DNA from: CAVSVP01 sp963731125
Lineage (GTDB): Bacteria > Pseudomonadota > Gammaproteobacteria > Competibacterales > Competibacteraceae
Assembly (NCBI GenBank): GCA_963731125.1
Contig: CAVSVP010000016.1
Span: 62,001 to 126,000 of the forward strand
DNA: 64,000 bases
Direction: 5' to 3'
Part shown: in pieces, positions 45,530 through 54,602 of the stretch
How positions within the stretch are numbered: the first letter of the stretch is position 1
Layout of the letters: every line of letters starts with the position of its first letter
Translations under genes and position numbers: made by a program
Notes under the pieces: generated by a model
The model's database searches: none
Seen by the model: the letters and a program-made list of their open reading frames with translations, nothing else
What the model was told of the DNA's origin: nothing

Positions 45530-45606
45530 GTCATCATCCTCCTCGCTGGTAGTTGACAATCAATTAATGCCGACGGTGGCAGCAATGCGTCCTCAATAGG
45601 GAATCG

Positions 45607-46965
45607 TTACTCCCGAGTTAGTTCCCGTTCCAGGTTCTCGGCAATCTCTCGCAACTGCGTACTGGTGCCGACCAAATAACCTTTCTCAGCAGACTCCAGT
45701 GCCTTTAGCTCCGGTGGCAGCGCCGCCAACTGACCTTTGGCGTACTCGCGAGCCTGCGCCAGCGTGACGCGGCCCGCCGCCAAGCGTTGACCGTTACTCA
45801 TGACCGACTCCAGTAACGGCTTGCCATTTTCCGTTTCGGCAAAGCGGGCAAGCATATCGTGGAGCATTTGTTCCTGTTCTACGACCCGAAATACCTGCTT
45901 GCGGTCGGGCAACAGCAGCTTACTGGAGGACAGCTTCATCCGCGGCTGACCGTCGTAAGCTACCAGTTTGTAAGAAAAATCAATCTCCGGCACATCACCG
46001 GAAACCGCCAGTTCCGTGCCTACGCCAAAGCCATCGATAGGCGCCCCGGCGGCCACCAAAGCGGCGATCTTATATTCATTCAAACCACTGGAAGCGATAA
46101 TCTTGATGTCTTTAAGCCCAGCCTCATCCAGCAGTTTACGAGACTCCTTGGCGAGCTCCGCCAGATCTCCAGAGTCCAGCCGGATAGATTGCACCTTAAA
46201 ATTCTCACCCAGCTGACGGGATAAGTCGATCACCTTCCGCACGCCGGCGAGGGTATCGTAGGTATCCACTAGCAAAGTGGTTTCCGGAAACTCTTGTGTG
46301 AAAGCTCGAAAGGCCGATAATTCGTCGGAATGGGCCTGAATATAGCTGTGTGCCATGGTGCCGAAGGCGGGAACGCCATAGACCCGGCTGGCGGCCACAT
46401 TGGACGTACCGACGGCACCAGCCAAATAACTAGCACGCGCCACCTTTAGCGCAGCATCAGTGCCGTGGGAGCGCCGGGAACCGAAATCCACGACGTTGCG
46501 CCCTTGCGCTGCCGTCACCACCCGCGCCGCCTTGCTGGCCGCCACGCTCTGCAGGTGGATCTGATTAAGCACGAAAGTTTCTATCAGTTGCGCCTCAGGC
46601 AAGGGGGCGATGACCTGCAAGACGGGTTCGTTTTCAAAGACAATCGTCCCTTCCGGGACGGCATTGACATCGCCCGTAAAGCGAAAGCCGCGCAGCGTCT
46701 CTAGAAAGCCCTCGCTAAACTGCCCGAGCTGTCGCAACCAGTCCAGCTCGTCGTCGGCAAAGCGCAGATTTTCCAGGTAGCTTAGTACTTCGTCGAGTCC
46801 AGCCGTCATGACATAATTACGGTTTTCCGGCAATTTCCGGAAAAACAACTCAAATACCGCCGGCGCCGTCATGCCCTCAGCATAATAAGCCTGCAGCATC
46901 GTAAGTTCATAAAGATCGGCAAACAGGGCGCTGCGATGGGGATCAAAGGCATTGTGGTCGGACAT
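45607..46965 (-). CDS. pncB: Nicotinate phosphoribosyltransferase
   Basis: A 452-aa enzyme joining nicotinate and PRPP (with ATP) to nicotinate mononucleotide in NAD salvage. Blocks seen: LFADLYELTMLQAYYAEGMT at the N-terminus, VDFGSRRSHGTDAALKVARA, FGTMAHSYIQA with the catalytic His, SIRLDSGDLAELAKESRKLL, and IDGFGVGTELAVSGDVPEID. Length and order match long-type bacterial NAPRTases. ATG 46965 follows AAAAGGTAACC. It is the first gene of a leftward run that ends with prs, so PRPP supply and use are linked. Confidence 0.93.
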   Translation of the reverse strand: MSDHNAFDPHRSALFADLYELTMLQAYYAEGMTAPAVFELFFRKLPENRNYVMTAGLDEVLSYLENLRFADDELDWLRQLGQFSEGFLETLRGFRFTGDVNAVPEGTIVFENEPVLQVIAPLPEAQLIETFVLNQIHLQSVAASKAARVVTAAQGRNVVDFGSRRSHGTDAALKVARASYLAGAVGTSNVAASRVYGVPAFGTMAHSYIQAHSDELSAFRAFTQEFPETTLLVDTYDTLAGVRKVIDLSRQLGENFKVQSIRLDSGDLAELAKESRKLLDEAGLKDIKIIASSGLNEYKIAALVAAGAPIDGFGVGTELAVSGDVPEIDFSYKLVAYDGQPRMKLSSSKLLLPDRKQVFRVVEQEQMLHDMLARFAETENGKPLLESVMSNGQRLAAGRVTLAQAREYAKGQLAALPPELKALESAEKGYLVGTSTQLREIAENLERELTRE

Positions 46966-47045
46966 AAGGTTACCTTTTCAGATTTGAGGACACATACGGC
47001 CCGGCTAATCCAGAAGCGCTTTTAGCACAACATTGCCTCTTCATA

Positions 47046-47119
47046 GCCTGGATGGAACGCAGCGAAATCCAGGCTCTGTAGGCATCTCAATCCTGGATTA
47101 CGTTGTACTTCATCCAAGC
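47046..47119. repeat. Imperfect inverted repeat upstream of pncB
   Basis: Arms 47046-47073 and 47092-47119 are complementary at 21 of 28 positions; both carry GGATGxAxxxCAxCGxAATC-like sequence ending CCAGG. This resembles dispersed intergenic palindromes of many gammaproteobacteria. It lies about 80 bases upstream of the pncB start. Confidence 0.55.
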
Positions 47120-47826
47120 AACTCTGCTGGTAGAGTCTTTCCGAGAAATTGCCTAAGTAACTGCTGTCTCTTTCATCTGTTACCGTCTGGAGGATAACGC
47201 TACTCAAGGACCTCACAATACCTTAGTCAAGTAACGATTACTCTTCAATCTCGCTTTTTCGGCACTGATATTGATTACCTTTGCGCATTTGATTTTCTCC
47301 TCTCAGATCACGGCTGACAATAGCACTATGTCTTTCCGGTCGCGCCCTTGACGTACGCCACTACGGTAGAAGCTTAAGAACCAGTTTTTCTTCAAGTTAG
47401 CAGCCAACCCAGCCGCAATACTGGAGCGGAAAACAGAGACCAAATTTCTTTCAGCTCATAAGCCAATCACTGTTGTTGCATAATTTCCCCCACTCGTAAT
47501 CGCACAAAAGCAGGAGTGACAACACTTCGTCAGAATCTGACCCTGGATTTTACGAACTCCTCTGTTGAATCAAGTAGTGACACTTCACGTCATGTTTAGT
47601 GTTTCAGCATAAGTTACGGCTTTTCTATGAGCCCAAACGACGGTTGGGCAACTATTATCTGGTTGATATAAAGCAATTTTATCCTTTCGACGATACACAA
47701 TCGTCTCACGTTTGATCGCCACACTCCCCTCTCGCTGACCAGAAAACAACGACTTAGACGCAGAAACAGGGTGATCCTTGTCTGGCAAAGGGGACGATTA
47801 GGTATATAATCCGTCAATGCCACCTA
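47120..47826. other. Intergenic region with a candidate promoter at its right end
   Basis: About 700 bases without a confident gene. The minus frames ending near 47585-47614 start at TTG or without a ribosome site and are not recognised. TATAAT at 47805-47810 is a good -10 box pointing right; before the IS630 insertion it would have lain close upstream of the gene at 48805. Confidence 0.4.
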
Positions 47827-48780
47827 TAGCGGTAATTAATTGGGTTCAGTACAATATCCGCAGTGCTTAAACCACCCTTTTATATCGGTTTCTGTCACGG
47901 CATCTAACGCATTTCTTATTTCACCCTCGAGGGCATCTCTGGTGCGTGCCGCCGAGCCCCGAAGAAAGGCTTTCACCTTCGACCAAAAGAGTTCAATTCA
48001 GATTATCCAGCCACACTGGATCGCCCGGCTGTAAGGTGGGAACCAGCAACTGCTGGATAAAGCGGGTAAAGGCATTCCCGTTGATGGGGCCGTCGAGTTC
48101 CATGATCGCACGCACTTCCGTTACTCCTAACGCACTCACCAACGTCAGATTCGGTCCCGGGTTTACCGGTTTGTCGGCATGGGCACGACAACCGCTCGGG
48201 GCCCGACCATAGCGGCGTGCCATGCCGAGGTTGACGCCCGCTTCATCAATGAAAATCAAGCGCGTCGGGTCCATCTCGGCTTGCTCTTGTTGAAACCGCT
48301 GGCGTGCCGGTTCGATCTCCTCATCGGCCTCGCGCTCACTGGCATGGTAGCTTAACTTCTTGCGCGTGATCCCGCGCCGGCGCAAGCTCAAGCCAATCGT
48401 CGCGTCGCTCACCACCACCCCCTCTTCGCCTTCAGCCACTGATTCAATTCCGACAGCGTCGCGTCTGCGTGCTCCTCCACTAACTGTTTGAGTACCGCTT
48501 CATCCGATTCCCTCAGTTTGCGTCGTTGCCCGCCCCCATGCGCTTTCGGATCCACCCGTCGGGTCTGCTGATAGCGCTTCAGCAACCGCCAGACAAAATC
48601 CAAACTCACGGAAAAACGCGCCGCTACGCTACGCATCGAACCCTCCCCCTTGGGGTAGGCATCCACGACTTTTTGACGCAGATCATTAGAATAGGGCCTC
48701 ATTCTCATTACTCCTTCACAGTTTGTCTCTATCCTATTTATTTATGGGCCCCTTGTAATGAATTCAACTAATTACCGCTA
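47827..48780 (-). mobile_element. IS630-family element, defective
   Basis: The ~950-bp element has terminal inverted repeats (TAGCGGTAATTAATTGGGTT at the left; TAGCGGTAATTAGTTGAATT read inward from the right) and is flanked by TA on both sides, the usual IS630 target. It lies between the candidate promoter at 47805 and the gene at 48805. Its transposase gene is damaged, so movement would need help from another copy. Confidence 0.8.
47836..48708 (-). pseudogene. IS630 transposase, frameshifted and internally deleted
   Basis: The first frame (48708-48409, RMRPYSNDLRQKVVDAYPKG, helix-turn-helix VAARFSVSLDFVWRLLKRY) stops after KAKRGWW. The second frame (from 48439) carries LIFIDEAGVNLGMARRYGR, the first catalytic Asp. 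The switch could be a -1 slip on a G run (AGG GGG T), which some IS elements use. Further on the frame stops after VWLDNLN, and the C-terminus (IELFWSKVKAFLRGSAARTR, CGYCTEPN) continues in another frame; about 30 residues between, including the normal PPYSPDxNP block, are deleted. It is therefore inactive. Confidence 0.8.
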
Positions 48781-48804
48781 TAATAGTCTCATCCGGAGTG
48801 CCCG

Positions 48805-49470
48805 ATGACCAACTCCCGCCTATCGCCTCCCGCGCACGTCGAGCGCCTGCTCCAACCCAACATGGTGATGACCGTCAGGCAGTTACGCCAGGCGCTCAAT
48901 GAGCGTGCGCGCAGCAGCGTGTTCCGTGATCTCAAGCAGATCGATGTAATCACCAGCTACTCCCACACCGGGCAATACCACGCGCTCAAATCGACAGCGA
49001 GATTTGATCAACCCGGCTTATGGTTTTTCAACGGCATTGGCTTTGCCCGGTACGGCACGCTGAAGGCAACACTGGTCGAACTGATTGCGGAGGCGCAAGC
49101 CGGGATGACCCACAAAGAATTAAAGACGCTGTTGCGGGTGGCCGTGCAAAACGCCTTAACGGAGTTGGTGGCGTCAAATACCGTGGGGAGGCGCTTACTG
49201 CCCAAGCGGCTCTCGCTCTATGTCAGTCAGGATCGCCACCAGGGCGCGGCGCAATTCCGGCGTCGGATGAGCCTACTGGAGAAAGCCGCCGAAACCGTCT
49301 TACCCCCGGACAATGTTCGGCTTGAAATCTTGCTGGACATCATTCGAACTACCCCGCGGCGCACCGATGCGAAGGCCCTGGGTGCGGGGCTCAGAGAACG
49401 GGCAATCGCCATCGAGGATCGTGAGGTGACGGCCGTGTTGCGCTACTATGACATTAAACAAAACGGATGA
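48805..49470 (+). CDS. Hypothetical protein paired with a transposase-like gene
   Basis: A 221-aa protein from ATG 48805 (GGAG upstream). The N-terminal part (VMTVRQLRQALNERARSSVF, RDLKQIDVITSYSHTGQYHA) reads like a winged-helix DNA-binding domain; QAGMTHKELKTLLRVAVQNA then LTELVASNTVGRRLLPKRLS could be a second helical-winged unit. The last 23 bases overlap the start of the next gene, so translation is coupled. No named family is recognised. Context suggests an accessory protein of a two-gene mobile element. Confidence 0.6.
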   Translation: MTNSRLSPPAHVERLLQPNMVMTVRQLRQALNERARSSVFRDLKQIDVITSYSHTGQYHALKSTARFDQPGLWFFNGIGFARYGTLKATLVELIAEAQAGMTHKELKTLLRVAVQNALTELVASNTVGRRLLPKRLSLYVSQDRHQGAAQFRRRMSLLEKAAETVLPPDNVRLEILLDIIRTTPRRTDAKALGAGLRERAIAIEDREVTAVLRYYDIKQNG

Positions 49471-50090
49471 TGAAATCATCGGTCTGCTACGCGAGAAGAT
49501 CGCTCGCTTGTGCTTGCGGCTGGCCTCACGGCATTTATTTTCACAACGGCCCCAGCGGCATTTTTCCCCCATCGCGACGGGCTGTCGGTGCGGCGCCGAT
49601 ACCTGCGTCTTAAAAACACAGCAGAAGAGCCTGGCGACCTTGGCGATTGGGCAGTTCGAGGCCTTGGAAACACAACGCCATTGCCCTCGCTGTGGCGAGA
49701 TCTACCGTTCGGAAGAGTTGCGCGCGCTGAGCCCGCAGCGCGGTCAGTTCGGCTTTGATGTCATTGCGCACATCGGCAGGGCGCTGTTTGTGCACTGCCG
49801 CAGCGAGCGGGCGGTGCAGGCCGAGTTGACGGGCGGGAACATCCCCATCTCGATCAGTGAGATCAGCTTCCTGGGGAAACGCTTTATCGTGTACCTGGCT
49901 TTGGCACACCGGGCATGTCAGGGCGCGCTGCGAGAGCACATGGCCGCCAAGGGCGGCTATATTCTGCACCTGGATGCCACTGGTGAAGGCGATAGCCCGC
50001 CGTTATTCAGCTGTCTCGACGAGATCGGCCGGAGTGTCCTGGGCAACCGAAAAATGCCGACCGAAGACAGCGCGCATCTCATCCTCCTGC

Positions 50091-51737
50091 CAGCAATTCC
50101 CGCTCTCAAAAATAAATATTTAATTTCAATGCATTGGCCAATAAACCGACAAGAGCTTTTCGTAAGGGTTTGGTTACTAGGGAGTAGGCACGGTAAACTC
50201 ACGTTCCTTGGCATCACCCCGGGAGGTCTTTACCGATGGCAGCACCCCGTCCGCGGTTACGCAAACAACTCTCAGCGCCGGGTTTATTGCAGACGATCCG
50301 CCAAACGTTTGAAGCGGTGCCTGAGCATCGCCATGACCGCAGCCAGATTCCCCTGACCGATGCGCTGATGTCGGGGTTGGCGGTGTTTGGGTTGAAATAT
50401 CCGTCGTTACTGAAGTTTGACGAAGCCTATCACGAAGGGGTGATCCGGCACAATCTGAAGACCCTTTATGGGGTAGAGCGAGCGCCGTGCGATACGCAAC
50501 TGCGCACGATTCTTGACCCGGTGGATCCGGCTCATCTACGCCCGGCCTTTCGGGCGGGCCATCGGCAGGTGCAGCGACACAAAGGACTGGAACCCTATCA
50601 ATACTGGGACGGGCACTACCTGGTGTCCATTGACGGCACTGGGCAGTTTGCCTCCAGTGAGATCAGCTGTCCGGAGTGCTGCCGCAAGACCACGAAGGGA
50701 CAGACCCACTACTATCATCAACTGCTTGGGGCGGTGATCGTGCATCCGGAGCGCAAGACGGTGTTACCGCTCGCCCCGGAAGCCATCACCCGTCAGGACG
50801 GGGCGAAGAAAAACGATTGCGAACGCAACGCTGCCAAGCGGCTGCTGACGCAGCTACGTCAGGATTATCCCCAGCAAAAGTGGCTGGTGGTGGAAGACAG
50901 TCTCGCCGCCAACGGCCCGCATCTGGAGTTACTGCAAACTCTCAACCTGCGCTACTTGATCCAGGTCAAGCCCGGCGACCACGAGGCGCTGTTTGCTGCC
51001 GTACAAGCGAAGCGGGACGCGGGCGAGGTTGAGGAATGGGTGTATCGCGATGCGCATGGGGTCGAACACGGCTATCGCTGGGTGAACGATCTACCCTTAA
51101 ACAAGACCCATCCGCAGCTACGAGTCAATTTTCTGGAATACTGGGAAACAGACGCGGATCGGCAACGCCGCTTCAGCTGGATCACCGATATCGAACTGAC
51201 GCAAGCTAATGTTGAACCGTTGATGCGAGGAGGACGCGCCCGCTGGAAAGTTGAAAACGAAACCTTTAATACGCTCAAGAACCAAGGCTATGAACTCGAA
51301 CATAACTACGGTCATGGTCAACAGCACTTGGCCACCCACTTTGCTTATCTGATGATGCTCGCTTTCCTGGTTGATCAAGTCCAGGAACTCGGGTGTCGGC
51401 TCTTTCAAGCGGCCCGCGCGCACTTCCACTCACGCACCTCGCTCTGGGAGCGGCTCCGGTCACTCTTTACCGACTACTTCATTCCCGATTGGCAAACCCT
51501 GTGGGAGGCGATCGCCTCCGGTCATGTGCCTACCGTGCTGGCACCCGATACCTCGTAGATAACCGCGGTGTTGTGTTCGTGCCATGGTTTGTGTTCTTGA
51601 GCGATCGTCTATCCATATCCATTACCTCTTCCTGCAGCCCTTTTACCAAGGCTGACGGGTAGTCTTGTGCGGTCTCATCAGGAGCTGATGGTTTAGTCTC
51701 AGGAACGCCGGGAAATCCCTTAGAGCGGGAGCTGCTG
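50091..51737 (+). mobile_element. IS element (IS4/ISNCY-like) with 9-bp target duplication
   Basis: The 1647-bp element begins CAGCAATTCCCGCTCT and ends with the inverted counterpart (read inward CAGCAGCTCCCGCTCT). TCCTCCTGC is directly repeated at 50082-50090 and 51738-51746. It carries one intact transposase gene and interrupts the transposase-like gene at 49448. The ends and the duplication define it precisely. Confidence 0.85.
50236..51558 (+). CDS. DDE transposase, IS4/ISNCY-like
   Basis: A 440-aa transposase. Visible blocks: LTDALMSGLAVFGLKYPSLL, the first catalytic Asp in YLVSIDGTGQFASSE, the second in KWLVVEDSLAANGPHLELL, and the C-terminal Glu in RARWKVENETFNTLKNQGYE followed by LEHNYGHG, similar to the Y-(2)-R-(3)-E-(6)-K pattern of IS4-type enzymes. 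A CPECC pair with the DGTGQF region suggests metal binding. ATG 50236 follows GGGAGGTC. The frame is complete, so the element may be active. Confidence 0.85.
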   Translation: MAAPRPRLRKQLSAPGLLQTIRQTFEAVPEHRHDRSQIPLTDALMSGLAVFGLKYPSLLKFDEAYHEGVIRHNLKTLYGVERAPCDTQLRTILDPVDPAHLRPAFRAGHRQVQRHKGLEPYQYWDGHYLVSIDGTGQFASSEISCPECCRKTTKGQTHYYHQLLGAVIVHPERKTVLPLAPEAITRQDGAKKNDCERNAAKRLLTQLRQDYPQQKWLVVEDSLAANGPHLELLQTLNLRYLIQVKPGDHEALFAAVQAKRDAGEVEEWVYRDAHGVEHGYRWVNDLPLNKTHPQLRVNFLEYWETDADRQRRFSWITDIELTQANVEPLMRGGRARWKVENETFNTLKNQGYELEHNYGHGQQHLATHFAYLMMLAFLVDQVQELGCRLFQAARAHFHSRTSLWERLRSLFTDYFIPDWQTLWEAIASGHVPTVLAPDTS

Positions 51738-52600
51738 TCCTCCTGCTGCGCGAGTTGAAAGCGGCTTACGGGACACCGCTGGCGCTGGTGCATGATATGG
51801 GCCGGGCGATTTTGAAAGCGGTGGCCACCGGGTTCCCCACGGTACCGGACTACCTCTGTCACTTTCATTTGTTGAGAGATCTCGGTAAGGACCTGTTTGA
51901 TTTCGAGTACCGAACGATCCGCCGCTATACCCGGGACTTCAAAGCCAAGGCAACGTTAAGCGAAGCCGGAAAAGCTCTGCATGAGGCGATCGATAACGAG
52001 TCGGCGCGCGCGGACAATCTGCAGACCTACCTGGACAGAAAAGCAGCCGAAAACGACAACCCACCAGCGCTCACCCCCTGGGTCAGCGCTTACCTGCTGG
52101 TGGCGTGGGTTCTGGAAGCCGACAGTGCCTGTGCGGGGGTTGGCTTCCCGTTCGATCGCCCGCACCTGGTATTCTATCAGCGATTACGGGAAGCCTATCC
52201 CGCACTCAAGAAGCTGAAAGCGAAAGGGGTGAGCGTCTTGCCGTTGTCGACTCTGCATCGGATGCTGAGCGACGCCGCCCTGCATAACCTGGTGACGCGA
52301 ATCGAACAGAAGATCACCCGCTTTGACCGACTACGAGAGGCGATGCGCATTGCACGCCCAGACTGCGGTCAGGGACTCAACGATGCCGGCGACGGCGAGA
52401 TCAAGACGATAGAAAGTCGTGTCAAAGCGTTGCGCTATTCAAAGACAATAAAAGCCTTATCGGCAAGCGACATCAGTTACCAGAAAATGGCGAAACAGAT
52501 TGACAAGTATTGGGACCAACGCTTTGCCGATCCGATTGCGGTCAACACGCCTGCCGGCACGGTGATGATCCAGCCTCAACGGACCAATAATCTGATGGAG

Positions 52601-52811
52601 GTGCGATTCGTTGATCCGAAACCAAGCTCGAAACGAGCTTGGGGGATGGGTCCCAAGCCAACCGGAGGAAACCCAAGATGGCTTGAGAACTTGATTTCGG
52701 TGTAGGTGTAATTCCTACCGCCCCTGGTGAGTCAGCTATAAGTCAATCTGAGAAATCAGTTTAGATTCGGTCAATTTACCGCTCCTTTGTTGCGATTGTA
52801 CTTGGCTTAGT
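52601..52811 (+). ncRNA. Group II intron, 5' segment (domain I)
   Basis: The sequence starts GTGCGATTCGTTGATC, matching the GUGYG 5' end of group II introns, exactly where the upstream gene loses its homology (after the ATGGAG codons). CCAAGCTCGAAACGAGCTTG forms a hairpin just inside. The intron is interrupted by the IS110-family element; a plausible continuation lies at 56017-56280. No reverse transcriptase on this strand follows, so the intron is incomplete. Confidence 0.55.
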
Positions 52812-52929
52812 GTTATTACGAAAAGTGACGATGGCGTGCTGAGTATCGGTTGACGGGATCGAGTCTAACGAGCAGGGGATTGAAACTATCCCTGACTTTC
52901 ACGCTGACTATCGCAGAGGAGTGCTCGAC

Positions 52930-54198
52930 ATGAAAATGAAAAAGCACAGTTATCGGACCCAGTCTATTACCGCGGTGACGCTTGATACGCTGCAGGCCCA
53001 GATCAGCGGTCACCGCCTGGTGGTGAGTATTGACGTGGCCAAAGCCAATATGGTGGCCGTGCTGATGACCGAGGATCGCCAGGTTCAGGCCTTGGTGAAG
53101 TGGCATCATCCGGAAGAAACGCGGCTATTTTTTCGACTCGTCACCGAGCAGTTATCGTGTTCATCGCTAGAAGTGGTCATGGAGCCGAGCGGCAGCTATG
53201 GTGACCCGCTGCGCAGCTGGTTTAACCGCCAGGGCTACGCGGTGTTTCGGGTCAGCCCCAAACGTTGCCACGATGCCGCCGAAGTCTATGATGGGGTGCC
53301 TAGTCTGCACGATGCCAAAGCGGCAACGCTCATTGCACGACTGCATCTGGATGAGCTCAGCGAGCGTTGGTCCGAGCCCGATGCGAGGCAGCGCTTGTTA
53401 CGGGTCAAGATTACCGCCCTGGAGCAGTATGATGAGCTGTTCTACCGCCATATCAACCGCCTGGAGGGACAGTTGGGACGCTATTGGCCGGAACTGACGG
53501 GGCATCTGGAGTTAACGTCGGTGACGTTGCTAGAACTGCTCAGTACCTTTGGCAGCCCGATACAAGTGGCCACCCAGGGCGAGCAAGCGCGGGCGTTGAT
53601 GAGACGGGTTGGCCGTAAGGGGCTGAGCGATGAGACGATCGAGCAGGTCATCGACAGTGCTGCCACCACGATCGGCTTACCGTGCTTGAGCCTGGAATGC
53701 GAGGCGCTGCAGCGCTTGGCCAGCGAGACTCGCTGCGCCCAACAGACGGCTAAGGCTGCCGAGCAAGCGCTCATCAAAGCCGGTCTGCAGCAAGCGAGTA
53801 TTCAGGCGATGGCACCGGTGCTGGGCAACCGCACCGCGGTCGTGTTCGGTTGTCTGTTAGGCCCGCCCGAGAACTACCCCTCAGCGTCGAGCTATCTTAA
53901 GGCGATGGGGTTGAATCTCAAAGAGCGCAGCAGCGGTAAATACCAAGGCCGGCTGATGATTACCAAGCGCGGCTCGGGCACCGTGCGCCGCTATTTGTAC
54001 TTGGCGGCGTTACGCCTGATCCAGAAAGAACCGATCGTTCAACAATGGTATCAGGGCAAAGTGCAACGCGATGGCGGGCGGCTGAAAATGAAAGCAGTGG
54101 TCGCGGTGATGCGCAAGCTCGGGCGCGCCTTATGGCATGTAGGTCAGGGGCAGCTTTTTGACGCCACCCAACTGTTCGATGTCAAGCGTCTGGCGTAG
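52930..54198 (+). CDS. IS110-family transposase (DEDD, serine-containing)
   Basis: A 422-aa recombinase. The N-terminal RuvC-like DEDD domain has VVSIDVAKANMVAVLM, VVMEPSGSYGDPLRSWF and VPSLHDAKAATLIARLHLDE; the C-terminal Tnp domain has QAMAPVLGNRTAVVFGCLLG, SSYLKAMGLNLKERSSGK, and the serine region RLMITKRGSGTVRRYLYLAA. This DEDD plus Ser arrangement is the IS110 signature. ATG 52930 lies after GCAGAGGAGTG; a GTG at 52921 is possible. The gene is complete. Such enzymes are now known to be guided by an element-encoded bridge RNA. Confidence 0.92.
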   Translation: MKMKKHSYRTQSITAVTLDTLQAQISGHRLVVSIDVAKANMVAVLMTEDRQVQALVKWHHPEETRLFFRLVTEQLSCSSLEVVMEPSGSYGDPLRSWFNRQGYAVFRVSPKRCHDAAEVYDGVPSLHDAKAATLIARLHLDELSERWSEPDARQRLLRVKITALEQYDELFYRHINRLEGQLGRYWPELTGHLELTSVTLLELLSTFGSPIQVATQGEQARALMRRVGRKGLSDETIEQVIDSAATTIGLPCLSLECEALQRLASETRCAQQTAKAAEQALIKAGLQQASIQAMAPVLGNRTAVVFGCLLGPPENYPSASSYLKAMGLNLKERSSGKYQGRLMITKRGSGTVRRYLYLAALRLIQKEPIVQQWYQGKVQRDGGRLKMKAVVAVMRKLGRALWHVGQGQLFDATQLFDVKRLA

Positions 54199-54602
54199 CA
54201 TCTCAAGTGAGCGGAAGGGGCGTCTGTTTGCCGCTAAGGAGGCGATGATGAACCACTGACAATGAGTTTCACTATGTGGCTTAAGATTGCCAACGGGTGA
54301 CCTCCATCAACCCCTATGAGCCGGTAACGAGTTCCCTGGTGAGTCTTGAGGCACCCTGCGGAATACCGGTGGATGCAATCTCCGATGAAGCTGACTCGAT
54401 GCCAGCAATGGACATCCTATGACAGGTTCGAGTTACCCCATCCGTATTTTCCGGGTTATTGAAGACGCCACAGACTTGAGAGTGATCTACGCACAAACCC
54501 TGGCGTGAATGCATTAGTTTTACTAATCCATTCAGGCTAACGATTTTGTGCAGAGACTCGCGGTGTTAATGCCTTAGAAAAACTAACTTGACATTGTTAT
54601 GA
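54199..54602 (+). ncRNA. IS110 right-end region, candidate bridge RNA
   Basis: About 400 bases between the transposase stop and the element end carry no gene but are preserved without change in the second copy (55613-56016). It has several potential stem-loops, e.g. ATTAGTTTTACTAAT and the CCGGTAACGAG / CTGGTGAGTC part. In IS1111-type elements the bridge RNA is encoded downstream of the transposase. TTGACA at 54588-54593, just inside the right end, would act as an outward -35 box, forming a junction promoter in the circular form. This assignment is inference. Confidence 0.45.

Larger units (their letters stand above)
49448..52705 (+). pseudogene. Large zinc-ribbon transposase-like gene, split by an IS and cut by a group II intron
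   Basis: Two exon-like parts belong together: 49448-50090 and 51747-52600. Removing the intervening IS and one copy of its 9-bp duplication restores the frame exactly (HLILLLRELKAAYGTP). The first part has a Cys cluster (RHCPRCGEIY) and GGYILHLDATGEGDSPPLFS; the second has LALVHDMGRAILKAVATGFP and PDYLCHFHLLRDLGKDLF. LDATGEGD and VHDMG may be catalytic acids of a DDE-type enzyme. The C-terminus is lost: after QRTNNLME the frame enters group II intron sequence at 52601. No IS family was assigned with confidence. Confidence 0.65.
52812..54602 (+). mobile_element. IS110-family (IS1111-like) element, full copy
   Basis: This copy carries a complete transposase gene, ~110 bases of 5' and ~400 bases of 3' non-coding sequence. 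The right end is fixed by comparison with the second copy, identical up to 54602. GTTAT occurs at the presumed left boundary (52812-52816) and near the right end (54596-54600) and may be the shared core, as IS110 elements recombine at short core sequences without inverted terminal repeats. The left boundary is tentative. Confidence 0.6.

Noticed and set aside
47585..47823. Two minus-strand frames of 67-69 aa
   Set aside because: They start at a TTG or without a ribosome site, overlap each other and show no recognisable motif.
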